Assembly (NCBI GenBank): GCA_024641925.1
Contig: JAHECB010000008.1
Location: 1 to 40,118, forward strand
Source of the DNA: Betaproteobacteria bacterium
GTDB lineage: Bacteria; Pseudomonadota; Gammaproteobacteria; Burkholderiales; Burkholderiaceae_C
Length of the DNA stretch: 40,118 nucleotides
Direction: 5' to 3'
Part shown: positions 1 through 8,256 of the stretch, piece after piece
Position numbering within the stretch: position 1 is the stretch's first letter
Layout of the letters: each line of letters opens with the position of its first letter
Notes under the pieces: generated by a model
Database searches by the model: none
Told to the model about the DNA's origin: nothing
What the model saw: the letters and a program-made list of their open reading frames with translations, nothing else
Position numbers and translations under genes: made by a program

Positions 1-444
1 ACGCGGGCCACTGTTTCGGAGACCGGACGCAGCCCCAGCGTGCCGTCGGTTGCTGTGCCCGACAGCACGATGCCCGCTGCAGCACCGGCATCTGATCGTT
101 GGCGTCGACCACCGGCATCGGCGTCACGCGCTGCACGATTTCGACCAGCATGCTGGCGTGCGTGGGGTCCAGGTGCTGCACCACCACAAACCCCGAGCCG
201 CTTTCACGGGACACGCTGCGAAAAAACTGCTCGAACGCCTCGATGCCCCCGCCGAAGCACACAGCGGCACGACCGGGAAGTGCTCGATCTCACTGCCCGA
301 GGTGTTACCAATCTCCTGTTCTTCAGGCTGGGCCCGCTGTTTTGCAGCCCTGGTCTGCTTTTTTCCGCCGCTGAAGGCTTTTCCTGCTTGCCACGAAATC
401 CCGCTTCAAGCCTTGAACGATGACCCCGTTGTCGCTGCGGCCAT
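1..444 (-). pseudogene. CheB-like protein-glutamate methylesterase, broken and cut by the window edge
   Basis: The minus strand carries recognisable CheB methylesterase pieces in more than one frame. An ATG at 444 immediately follows the TGA of the upstream kinase (TGAATG). The 13th codon is an in-frame TGA (406-408). The frame then reads EIEHFPVVPLCASAG and loses phase in a run of five G (246-250), where six would be needed. The next frame gives GIEAFEQFF..FVVVQHLDPTH..VVDANDQMPVLQ. Near 76-82 it jumps to a third frame with AGIVLSGTATDGTLGLR. These hold the three triad neighbourhoods of CheB (Ser in CASAGG, His in VQHL, Asp in TATDG). His and Asp are about 43 residues apart, against about 96 in Salmonella CheB, so roughly 160 bp are missing. 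A sequencing error could explain the G-run but not the stop plus the deletion. The rest lies left of the window. Confidence 0.8.
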
Positions 445-1644
445 TCAAGCGAAATGGGCCCGCACAAACGGCAGCATGATGGTCATGCGCCGCGCGCCCT
501 CGGGCTGCTCGCTGAATTCGAGCCGCCCGCCGATCAGGTGGACCTGATCGCGCATGGCCTCGACCAGGCCTGGGCCGAAATCAAGGTCTGGCGACTGGGA
601 CTGCCGGTAACGGTCGCACTCGAGTTGCAGCACCACGTCATGCGGCCGCTGCAGCACTGCGACCTGGATGTGCGCCTCGACCTCGCGTGCCATTTCCGTC
701 ATGGCCATCTCCGCCAGCCGGTAAATGGCAATGTTCTGCGATTCTGATGCGGGCGCATCGCCGTCCAGGTGGACATCAACACGCACGCCCAGGCGCTTGG
801 TGACGTCGCGGGCCAGCCATTGCAGCGCTGCGCCAAGGCCCAGGTTGTGGAGCATCAGCGGATGCAGGTCGGTCGAAATGCGACGCACGATGGCCAGGGC
901 CTGGTCGAGCTCGTTGTCCATGGCACGGGCAACCGCCCTGTCCTCCGCAGCCAACGCCGACACCGGCAGCGCGCTCAGGCTCATCTTCAGGGCGCTCAGT
1001 CGCTGTCCCAGGTCTTCGTGCAGCCGGTAGGCCACCTCCCGCCGTTCGGATTCACGGGCGTCGTTGCTGCTGCTGGCGATGCGCCGATTTTTTTCAGCCA
1101 GTTCGCGTTGTGAAATATCGGTCAACGCGATGCGCAGCTGCGTCACCGGCCCGGGCCGCGCGACACCAAGGCAGTCCAACTGCGCGTGCAGCAGCTTTGC
1201 GCCCTGGCGGCGCAGCGCCAGTTCGGTTCGCGAGGCTGCGCCACTGCGCATGGCGCGGGCCCTCAGGCGCTGCCAGCGGTCTGCATCATGGGTGGCGACA
1301 TACTGCAGGAAACTCCGGTCGAGGATGGCCTGTCGCTCGACGCCCAGCACGGCCGCCACGGTCAGGTTGGCTTCCATGATGCGGCCGTCTCGGTCCAGGG
1401 TCAGATAACCCACCGGCGCAAAATCGAACAGGTCGACAAAACGATCCCGGGCGCTGGCCAGTTCGTCCTGGGTGCGGCGGAGTTCCTCGTTCTGCTGCTC
1501 CAGTTCAACCTGGTGCACATGCAGTTCGTGCACCAAGGCCTGCAGCGACGCCGCATCCGCCGTCAACGGTGTTGCGGTCCGAGCGCGCCGCTTCGCGCCT
1601 GCGCTGGCAACTGCGGGTCTGGCCTGGATGGTTCGTGTCAACAT
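445..1644 (-). CDS. PAS-containing NarX/DegS-type sensor histidine kinase with degenerate ATPase domain
   Basis: A 399-aa protein. Residues about 33-67 form a coiled coil leading into a PAS domain (about 68-182, with DLFDFAPVGYLTLDRDGRI). The HisKA_3 dimerisation helix follows, with the phospho-acceptor His about 209 (RREVAYRLHEDLGQRLSALK). The C-terminal HATPase-like part (about 300-395) is unusual. The N-box Asn of the family is Glu (AMTEMAREVEAH, about 317), and the DxGxG ATP-lid motif reads LECDRYRQSQ with both glycines gone. The intact kinase at 31204-32781 shows the expected TNIARH and DDGVGF. It has no membrane segment, so the protein should be cytosolic. There is no adjacent response regulator; the next gene on this strand is the cheB fossil. 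The ATG at 1644 has a GAGGCG ribosome site upstream. It could be a pseudokinase acting as a partner or phosphatase, or a decaying gene. Confidence 0.85.
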   Translation of the reverse strand: MLTRTIQARPAVASAGAKRRARTATPLTADAASLQALVHELHVHQVELEQQNEELRRTQDELASARDRFVDLFDFAPVGYLTLDRDGRIMEANLTVAAVLGVERQAILDRSFLQYVATHDADRWQRLRARAMRSGAASRTELALRRQGAKLLHAQLDCLGVARPGPVTQLRIALTDISQRELAEKNRRIASSSNDARESERREVAYRLHEDLGQRLSALKMSLSALPVSALAAEDRAVARAMDNELDQALAIVRRISTDLHPLMLHNLGLGAALQWLARDVTKRLGVRVDVHLDGDAPASESQNIAIYRLAEMAMTEMAREVEAHIQVAVLQRPHDVVLQLECDRYRQSQSPDLDFGPGLVEAMRDQVHLIGGRLEFSEQPEGARRMTIMLPFVRAHFA

Positions 1645-1938
1645 GTCGACGCCTCATGACGGCGCTGAGCGCGATTTTGGATCTGCCGTGTCTGAACACC
1701 CCAGTCTGGAGCCGATGACGCCTGGCGCTGATGACCCGGCTCAATCCTGTTGCCATCCGCCGGTGCGATGCCAAACGATACAGACCTGCCCGGGATTGAG
1801 ATGGCGCAAGCTTTGAACAACACCCGTCGACTAGCATGTCATGGTGATGTTTGAATTGACGTTGACACCCCTTGCGCAAAGCCGTGAAAGGCACGACGGC
1901 GTGGCACGGGCCACACGGGTGGCTGCGGTCGTCGATTG

Positions 1939-2952
1939 ATGGTGCGGGCAGCCGACTGGGTTCAATTTGCAGCGTGTGCGGTGGCCATTGGCTACGCAGG
2001 TGCCAAGCTCACGCGGCTGGCGGATGCCATCGGCGAAAAGACGGGGCTGTCGCGATCGTGGATCGGGTTGTTGCTGCTGGCCGCCGTCACGTCTCTGCCC
2101 GAGTTGGCCACGGGGCTGAGCGCGGTCACGGTCGCCCAGGCGCCCGACAACGCCATTGGTGACGTGCTGGGCAGCACCGTGTTCAACCTGGCCCTGCTGG
2201 TGCTGCTGGACCTGCTCCACCAGCCCGACTCCATCTACACGCGGGCCAGCCACGAACACATCCTGTCGGCCGCCTTTGGCGTGGTGCTGCTCAGTGTGGC
2301 AGGCGCCAGCCTGCTGCTCGAGCGCAGCCCCATGCTGCCGGTCATCGGGCATGTGGGCAGCTACACGCCGCTGCTGCTGGTGCTGTACGTGGTGGCGATG
2401 CGCAGCGTGTTTGTGCACGGCCGGCGCCAATCGGTGCCCGAGGTCGAGATGGCGACCCCGCGTTACGACAAGCTCAGCCTGCGGGTGGCCATCGTGAGGT
2501 TTGGTTTGTTTGCCGTGGTGGTCATGGTGGCCGGCGTGTGGCTGCCCTTCGTCGGTGTGCGCATAGCCGATGACATGGGTTGGTCACGCACCTTCGTGGG
2601 CACGCTCCTGATCGCAGGCGCCACGTCCCTGCCCGAAGTGGTGGTCACGGTGGCGGCGCTGCGGCTGGGCGCACTGGACATGGCCATTGCCAGCCTGCTG
2701 GGCAGCAACATGTTCGACGTGTTGATCATTGCCCTGGACGACCTGTTCTACCGCCAGGGTCCGATCCTGGCGTCTGTGTCGCCGGTGCACGCGGTGACGG
2801 CGTTTTCGGCGGTCATGATGAGCGGCGCAGTCATCATCGGCCTGGTCTACAGGCCGCAGCGGCCCTGGCTGCGTGCGCCAGGGGTCGTCAGCCTGGCATT
2901 GCTGGCGGTGTACCTGATCAATGTCTACTTCCTCTACAGCCACGCCGGATAA
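1939..2952 (+). CDS. Na+/Ca2+ exchanger family (CaCA) membrane antiporter
   Basis: A polytopic inner-membrane protein of about 337 aa with two homologous halves. Each half carries an alpha-repeat of the CaCA superfamily: AAVTSLPELATG...GDVLGSTVFNLALL in the first half and IAGATSLPEVVVT...ASLLGSNMFDVLII in the second. The TSLPE and G(S/N)xxFN/D motifs supply the ion-binding acidic and polar residues. Length and about ten hydrophobic segments fit YrbG-type bacterial exchangers. The likely role is Ca2+ (or other cation) efflux coupled to Na+ or H+; the counter-ion cannot be read from sequence. ATG 1939 is preferred, with a TTG directly before it at 1936. Its 3' end overlaps the P-type ATPase start by 32 bp in another frame, so the two are almost certainly cotranscribed and translationally coupled. 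Confidence 0.9.
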   Translation: MVRAADWVQFAACAVAIGYAGAKLTRLADAIGEKTGLSRSWIGLLLLAAVTSLPELATGLSAVTVAQAPDNAIGDVLGSTVFNLALLVLLDLLHQPDSIYTRASHEHILSAAFGVVLLSVAGASLLLERSPMLPVIGHVGSYTPLLLVLYVVAMRSVFVHGRRQSVPEVEMATPRYDKLSLRVAIVRFGLFAVVVMVAGVWLPFVGVRIADDMGWSRTFVGTLLIAGATSLPEVVVTVAALRLGALDMAIASLLGSNMFDVLIIALDDLFYRQGPILASVSPVHAVTAFSAVMMSGAVIIGLVYRPQRPWLRAPGVVSLALLAVYLINVYFLYSHAG

Positions 2953-5695
2953 GGGCTCGCCCTTGCCGACTTCGGCCAGCGACCACGGATGGCACGCCAT
3001 CGACGTGGCCACCGCCCTGCAGCGCCTGGAAAGCACCGCCGACAGCGGACTCACGACAGCCACTGCGGCGCAGCGCCACGCAGCCTGGGGCCCGAACGCA
3101 CTGCCCGAGCCTGCACCGCGGTCGGCGCTGTTGGTGTTTCTGCGCCAGTTCAAGAGCCCGCTGATCTACATCCTGTTCATGGCCGCGGCGCTGACCACCA
3201 GCATGGGGCATTGGCCCGACGCGGTGGTGATCCTGGCCGTCGTGCTGGTCAACGCGCTGGTCGGCGCCTACCAGGAGGGCCGGGCCGAACGGTCGATGGC
3301 CTCGCTGCGGCGCCTGTCTGCACTGCAGGCCCGCGTGCTGCGCGACGGCCAGGAACAGACGCTGCCCGCCCGCGAACTGGTGCCCGGCGACATCCTGCTG
3401 CTGGCCGCCGGCGACGCTGTCGGCGCCGACGCCCGCGTGATCGACGCGGCGGCCCTTGCTGCGGCCGAAGCGGCGCTGACCGGCGAATCCGTGCCGGTGA
3501 GCAAACACACCACCGCCTTGCCCCAGGCCACGGCACTGGCTGACCGCCACAACATGGTGTTTTCGGGCACCCACGTGACCGCCGGTCGGGCACGCGCCAT
3601 GGTCACGGCCACCGGCACCCACACCGAAGTGGGTGGCATCGCGCGCATGACGGAAGGCGCCGTCGAGCCCGAAACCCCGCTGGAATTGCGCATCGCGCAG
3701 TTCGGCCGCTACCTGCTCGGCGCTGCACTGGCGCTCTTTGTGATCGTCGTCTCGCTCGGCCTGCTGCGTGGGCTGCCCCTGGGCGACGTGCTGATGGTAG
3801 CCATCAGTCAGATGGTGTCGATGGTCCCTGAAGGCCTGCCCGTGGCGATGACGATTGCGCTGGCGGTGGGCATGCGGCGCATGGCCGCGCGCGGCGCCAT
3901 CATCCGGCGCCTGTCAGCTGTCGAGACCCTGGGCTCGACCACCGTGATCTGCAGCGACAAGACCGGCACACTGACCCGCAACGAGATGACGGTGGCCGCC
4001 CTGTGGCTGCCCGACGGCCGCCACGTCGAGGTGTCGGGTGTCGGCTACGCACCCCAAGGTGCGCTCACCCAGAGCGGACAGGCCGTCGACGCCGCGGACC
4101 CCGCGCTGCAAACGCTGCTGCGCGCCACCGTGTTATGCAACGACGCGGAACTGGCGCGCCCACAGGACGGCAGCGACCACTGGACCGTGCTGGGCGACCC
4201 CACCGAAGCGGCGCTGCTGGTGGCGGCGCGCAAGGCTGGTCTGGACCCGACTTCACTGCGCAGCCAGATGCCCCGTATTGGCGAATGGCCGTTTGACGCC
4301 GACACCAAGCTGATGGCCACCCGCCACAGCGACCCGGGCAGCACGACCCAGCCCATCTACGTCAAGGGTGCACCCGAAGCCGTGCTGCGACTGTGCAAGG
4401 CCGACGGCGCCACATCGGTTCGCGCGGCCGGCGCGGCGGCCGAGGCCATGGCCGCGCAGGCGTTGCGGGTGCTGGGAGTCGCCGTCATCAACGCAGCGCA
4501 ACCCGCCGTCGGCAGCGCCGACCTGCCCCTGTTCAGCGAGGCACTGCCGGGCCCTGCCACGCTGCTGGGCCTGGTGGGCGAGATCGATCCGCCGAGAGCC
4601 GAGGCCCAGCTTGCAGTGGCCGAATGCCGTGCGGCCGGTATCCGGCCGGTGATGGTTACCGGCGACCACAAACTGACCGGGCTGGCCATTGCGCGCGAAC
4701 TCGGCATCGCACGCGAAACCGACCTGGCCATCGACGGCAGCGAACTCGAAAGCATGAGCGAGTCCGAACTACTCGACACCCTGGACCGCATTGCCGTGTT
4801 TGCCCGTGTGCACCCGGCGCAGAAACTGCGCATCGTCCAGGCGCTGCAATCGCAGGGTGACGTGGTGGCCATGACGGGTGACGGCGTCAACGACGCGCCC
4901 GCGCTGGCCCGCGCCGATGTCGGCGTGGCGATGGGCATCAGCGGTACCGAAGTGGCCAAGAGCGCAGCCAAGATCGTGCTCACCGACGACAACTTTGCCA
5001 CCCTGGTTGATGCGGTGGAACAAGGCCGCGTGGTGTATGCAAACCTGAAGAAGGTCATCCTCTTCCTGTTTGTGACCTCGGTTGACGAGGTGCTGCTGCT
5101 GTTGCTGGCGCTGCTGCTGGGTTACCCCCTGCCCCTGGCCGCCGTGCAGATCCTGTGGATCAACATCGTCACCGAAAGCACGCTGACCGTGAACCTGGTG
5201 ATGGACCCGCCAGACGGCGACGAAATGCGCCGCCCGCCCGCGCCGCGCGACGACCGCCTGCTCAGCCGCGCCATGCTGGCACGTGTTGCGCTGCTGGTAC
5301 CCACCGCCGTGGCAGTCACCCTGGGCTGGTTCGTCTGGCGCCAGGGCCAGGGCATTGACTTCAGCACCGTGCAGACCGAAACCTTCACCGTGCTGGCGCT
5401 GTGCCAGTGGTTCAACGTGCTGAACTGCCAGTCGTCCACCCATTCGGCGCTGGGCCTGCGCATCGTGCGCAACCCCTGGCTGCTGGGTGGCTTGCTGCTG
5501 AGCATTGCCCTGCAGGCCGCCGTGCTGTACTGGCCGGTGCTGAACCAGCTTTTCCACACGGTGCCGATTCCGCCCGCCAGCCTGCTGCCGCTGGTGGTCG
5601 CGGCCAGCGTGGTGCTGTGGGTCGAAGAACTGCGCAAGCTGTTGTACAGGCTCGGACGGCGACGGGCGCGTCGGCCAGCCGCTCAACAGCCCTGA
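2921..5695 (+). CDS. SERCA-like P-type cation-transporting ATPase (P2A type)
   Basis: A 924-aa protein with the full P-type ATPase order. The N-terminal cation-ATPase domain comes first, then TM1-2, the actuator domain with LTGES, TM3-4 with MVPEGLP, the phosphorylation motif CSDKTGTLT (Asp about 346), KGAPE in the nucleotide domain, VTGDHK, TGDGVNDAPAL, and six C-terminal membrane segments. TM4 PEGLP matches SERCA. In TM5 the SERCA Asn768 position is Ser while Glu771 is kept (TSVDEV). In TM6 the pattern is WINIVTES, keeping Asn796 and replacing Asp800 by Glu. This points to Ca2+ or a related divalent cation, with an altered site. It overlaps the upstream exchanger by 32 bp, giving a primary pump and a secondary exchanger in one unit. 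It ends 8 bp from the convergent ppsA. Confidence 0.92.
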   Translation: MSTSSTATPDKGSPLPTSASDHGWHAIDVATALQRLESTADSGLTTATAAQRHAAWGPNALPEPAPRSALLVFLRQFKSPLIYILFMAAALTTSMGHWPDAVVILAVVLVNALVGAYQEGRAERSMASLRRLSALQARVLRDGQEQTLPARELVPGDILLLAAGDAVGADARVIDAAALAAAEAALTGESVPVSKHTTALPQATALADRHNMVFSGTHVTAGRARAMVTATGTHTEVGGIARMTEGAVEPETPLELRIAQFGRYLLGAALALFVIVVSLGLLRGLPLGDVLMVAISQMVSMVPEGLPVAMTIALAVGMRRMAARGAIIRRLSAVETLGSTTVICSDKTGTLTRNEMTVAALWLPDGRHVEVSGVGYAPQGALTQSGQAVDAADPALQTLLRATVLCNDAELARPQDGSDHWTVLGDPTEAALLVAARKAGLDPTSLRSQMPRIGEWPFDADTKLMATRHSDPGSTTQPIYVKGAPEAVLRLCKADGATSVRAAGAAAEAMAAQALRVLGVAVINAAQPAVGSADLPLFSEALPGPATLLGLVGEIDPPRAEAQLAVAECRAAGIRPVMVTGDHKLTGLAIARELGIARETDLAIDGSELESMSESELLDTLDRIAVFARVHPAQKLRIVQALQSQGDVVAMTGDGVNDAPALARADVGVAMGISGTEVAKSAAKIVLTDDNFATLVDAVEQGRVVYANLKKVILFLFVTSVDEVLLLLLALLLGYPLPLAAVQILWINIVTESTLTVNLVMDPPDGDEMRRPPAPRDDRLLSRAMLARVALLVPTAVAVTLGWFVWRQGQGIDFSTVQTETFTVLALCQWFNVLNCQSSTHSALGLRIVRNPWLLGGLLLSIALQAAVLYWPVLNQLFHTVPIPPASLLPLVVAASVVLWVEELRKLLYRLGRRRARRPAAQQP

Positions 5696-5703
5696 AGCAG
5701 TCC

Positions 5704-8139
5704 TCAGTCGCCAGGCCGGCGCGGTGCGCGGCCCAGCCGCTTTTCCACCTCCAGAACCTGACGTGTGACCTTCAGCACGGTGTCGGGCGTCACACTCATC
5801 GAGTCGATGCCGATCTGCACCAGGAAGTCCACCATCTCGGGGTAATCGGACGGTGCCTGGCCACAGATGCCCGAATGGCGATGATTTCTGCGTGCGCCTT
5901 CGACGGTCTGCCGAATCAGCGCCATCACGCCAGCGTCTCGCTCATCAAAGTCGAACGCCACGATCTCCGAGTCGCGGTCGACGCCCAGCGTCAGTTGCGT
6001 CAGGTCGTTCGAGCCGATCGAAAAGCCATCGAACAGCTCTGCAAAGGCGTCGATCTGGATGACGTTGTTGGGGATCTCGCACATCACGTAGATCTCCAGG
6101 CCGTTGACACCGCTGCGCAGCCCGTGTTCGGCCATCGCCTTCAGCACACGCTCGCCTTCTTCGACACGGCGGCAGAACGGAATCATCAGCTTCACATTGC
6201 TCAGGCCCATATCCTCGCGCACACGCCGCATGGCCGCACATTCCAGCGCAAACCCCTCGGCATAGGCCGGGTGCGCATACCGCGAAGCTCCGCGAAACCC
6301 GATCATCGGGTTGGCCTCGGTCGCTTCGAACCAGCGCCCGCCCAGCAAGCTGGCGTACTCGTTGGTCTTGAAGTCCGACAGGCGGACGATGACCGGCTTC
6401 GGATAAAACGCCGCAGCGATCATGCCCACCCCTTCGGACAATTCCCTGACAAAGTAGTCGCAGGGGTTGGCATGGCCTTCGGCCAGCCGTAAGACCTGCT
6501 CACGCACCTTGGCGTCGTCGATGCGCTCCGGGTGCACCAGCGCCATCGGGTGCACCTTGATGTGCTCGGCCACGATGAACTCCATGCGCGCCAGCCCGAC
6601 GCCGTCGTTGGGCAGGAGGCTGGTCTGCAAGGCAATGTCCGGATTGCCCAGATTGACCATGATCTGCGTGTGCGGGCGCGCCAGCGACGAGAGGTCGGTG
6701 CGTGTGACGGTGAAGTCCACCTGGCCGGCATAAACACGGCCGACACTGCCTTCGGCGCACGCCACCGTCACCACGTCACCCGTGCGAATCGCCGTCGTGG
6801 CCGTGTCGCAGCCCACCACCGCCGGAATGCCCAACTCGCGCGCGACGATGGCGGCGTGGCAGGTGCGCCCGCCGCGGTTGGTCACCACGGCCGCGGCACT
6901 TTTCATCACCGTGCCCCAATCGGGCGCGGTGGTGTCGGCCACCAGCACCTCGCCGGGCTTGAACTGGCCCAACTGCGAAACCTGTGTGATGACCCGAGCC
7001 GTGCCCGATGCCACACGCGTGCCCACCGCACGCCCGCTGGCGCAAACTTTGCCCTTGGCGCCCAGGGTGAATTCTTCCAGCATGCCTGGCGCACGCTGCG
7101 AGGCCACCGTTTCCGGCCGCGCCTGCACCACGTAGAGCTGCCCGTCCAGGCCGTCCTTGGCCCATTCCACATCCATGGGCGTCGGCTGGCCGGCCTGGCG
7201 GCTGTAGTGTTCTTCGATGCGCACCGTGGCGTCGGCCAGGCTCAGGACTTCATCGTCACTGATGCAGAAGCGCCGCTGCTCCTCGGCCGCTGTGGGCACC
7301 ACGCGCGTGGGTTCACGGCCCGCAGCCTTGGCGTAGACCATGCGAATTTCCTTGCCGCCGAGCTTGCGGCGCAGCACGGCACGCTGGCCCGCGGCCAGGG
7401 TGGGCTTGAAGACGTAGAACTCGTCCGGATCCACCGTGCCCTGCACCACCGTCTCGCCCAGGCCGTAAGCGCCGGTGATGAACACCGTGTCGCGAAAGCC
7501 CGTTTCGGTGTCCAGCGAAAACGCCACGCCGCTGGCTGCACAGTCGGATCGCACCATCTTCATCACGCCCACCGACAGGTAGACCTTGAAATGGTCAAAG
7601 CCGTTTTCCACGCGGTAGCTGATGGCCCGGTCCTTGAACAGACTGGCAAAACACAGGCGCACCGCGTCGAGCAGCCGGGCCTCGCCGCTGACATTGAGAA
7701 AACTCTCATGCTGGCCGGCAAAACTGGCCGTCGGCAGGTCTTCGGCAGTGGCCGAACTGCGCACGGCGCAGGTCAGCGCTTCGCCGTATTCTTCACGCAG
7801 GTGTTTGTAAGCATCCAGGATCTCGCGCACCAGCGTGTCGGGTAGTTTGGCGGCATGGATGATTTCGCGTGCCTGCTGTGCACGCCGCGCCAGGTCGTCG
7901 ACATCGCGAACGTCCACGCCGTCCAGCGCAGCGTGCAGGCGAGGCCAGGCGTCGGCCTGGTCGAGCATGTTTCGGTAGGCCTGGGCGGTGATGGCAAAAC
8001 CGTTGGGTACCCGCACGCCCTGGGGCGTCAGCTGGCAGTACATCTCGCCCAGCGACGCGTTTTTGCCCCCCACCAGCGGCACATCGGCCATGCCCAGTTC
8101 GGAAAACCAACGGATGTTTTCGCTGCGTTTGTCAGCCAT
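5704..8139 (-). CDS. ppsA: Phosphoenolpyruvate synthase (pyruvate, water dikinase)
   Basis: An 811-aa cytosolic enzyme that makes PEP from pyruvate and ATP, the entry to gluconeogenesis from C3 compounds. The N-terminal ATP-grasp-like PPDK_N domain starts with FSELGMADVPLVGGKNASLG. The swivelling phosphohistidine domain has GGRTCHAAIVARELGIPAVVG, with the catalytic His near residue 428. The C-terminal TIM-barrel PEP-binding domain has GSNDLTQLTLGVDRDS and SGICGQAPSDYPE, whose Cys is the usual catalytic acid. Length is close to the E. coli enzyme. ATG 8139 has AGGAG just upstream. It lies 117 bp downstream of the bactofilin-like gene on the same strand. No regulatory PSRP gene is adjacent. Confidence 0.96.
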   Translation of the reverse strand: MADKRSENIRWFSELGMADVPLVGGKNASLGEMYCQLTPQGVRVPNGFAITAQAYRNMLDQADAWPRLHAALDGVDVRDVDDLARRAQQAREIIHAAKLPDTLVREILDAYKHLREEYGEALTCAVRSSATAEDLPTASFAGQHESFLNVSGEARLLDAVRLCFASLFKDRAISYRVENGFDHFKVYLSVGVMKMVRSDCAASGVAFSLDTETGFRDTVFITGAYGLGETVVQGTVDPDEFYVFKPTLAAGQRAVLRRKLGGKEIRMVYAKAAGREPTRVVPTAAEEQRRFCISDDEVLSLADATVRIEEHYSRQAGQPTPMDVEWAKDGLDGQLYVVQARPETVASQRAPGMLEEFTLGAKGKVCASGRAVGTRVASGTARVITQVSQLGQFKPGEVLVADTTAPDWGTVMKSAAAVVTNRGGRTCHAAIVARELGIPAVVGCDTATTAIRTGDVVTVACAEGSVGRVYAGQVDFTVTRTDLSSLARPHTQIMVNLGNPDIALQTSLLPNDGVGLARMEFIVAEHIKVHPMALVHPERIDDAKVREQVLRLAEGHANPCDYFVRELSEGVGMIAAAFYPKPVIVRLSDFKTNEYASLLGGRWFEATEANPMIGFRGASRYAHPAYAEGFALECAAMRRVREDMGLSNVKLMIPFCRRVEEGERVLKAMAEHGLRSGVNGLEIYVMCEIPNNVIQIDAFAELFDGFSIGSNDLTQLTLGVDRDSEIVAFDFDERDAGVMALIRQTVEGARRNHRHSGICGQAPSDYPEMVDFLVQIGIDSMSVTPDTVLKVTRQVLEVEKRLGRAPRRPGD

Positions 8140-8256
8140 GCCAACTCCTGTCCCGGCGTTGAAATATCAGTGCCCCGAACCCCTGCACCCGTGTCCATCG
8201 CGATGCGACCATCAGCAGCGCATCGACGGATGGGCAGCCCATCAACTTGAGCCAGT

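Noticed and set aside
1505-1894. Minus-strand frame overlapping the start of the first kinase gene
   Set aside because: No ribosome site, no family pattern, and its 3' part is a shifted frame of the kinase.
8160-8173. TTGAAATATCAG just upstream of ppsA as an FNR site
   Set aside because: The spacing between half-sites is two bases too short and the right half is incomplete.
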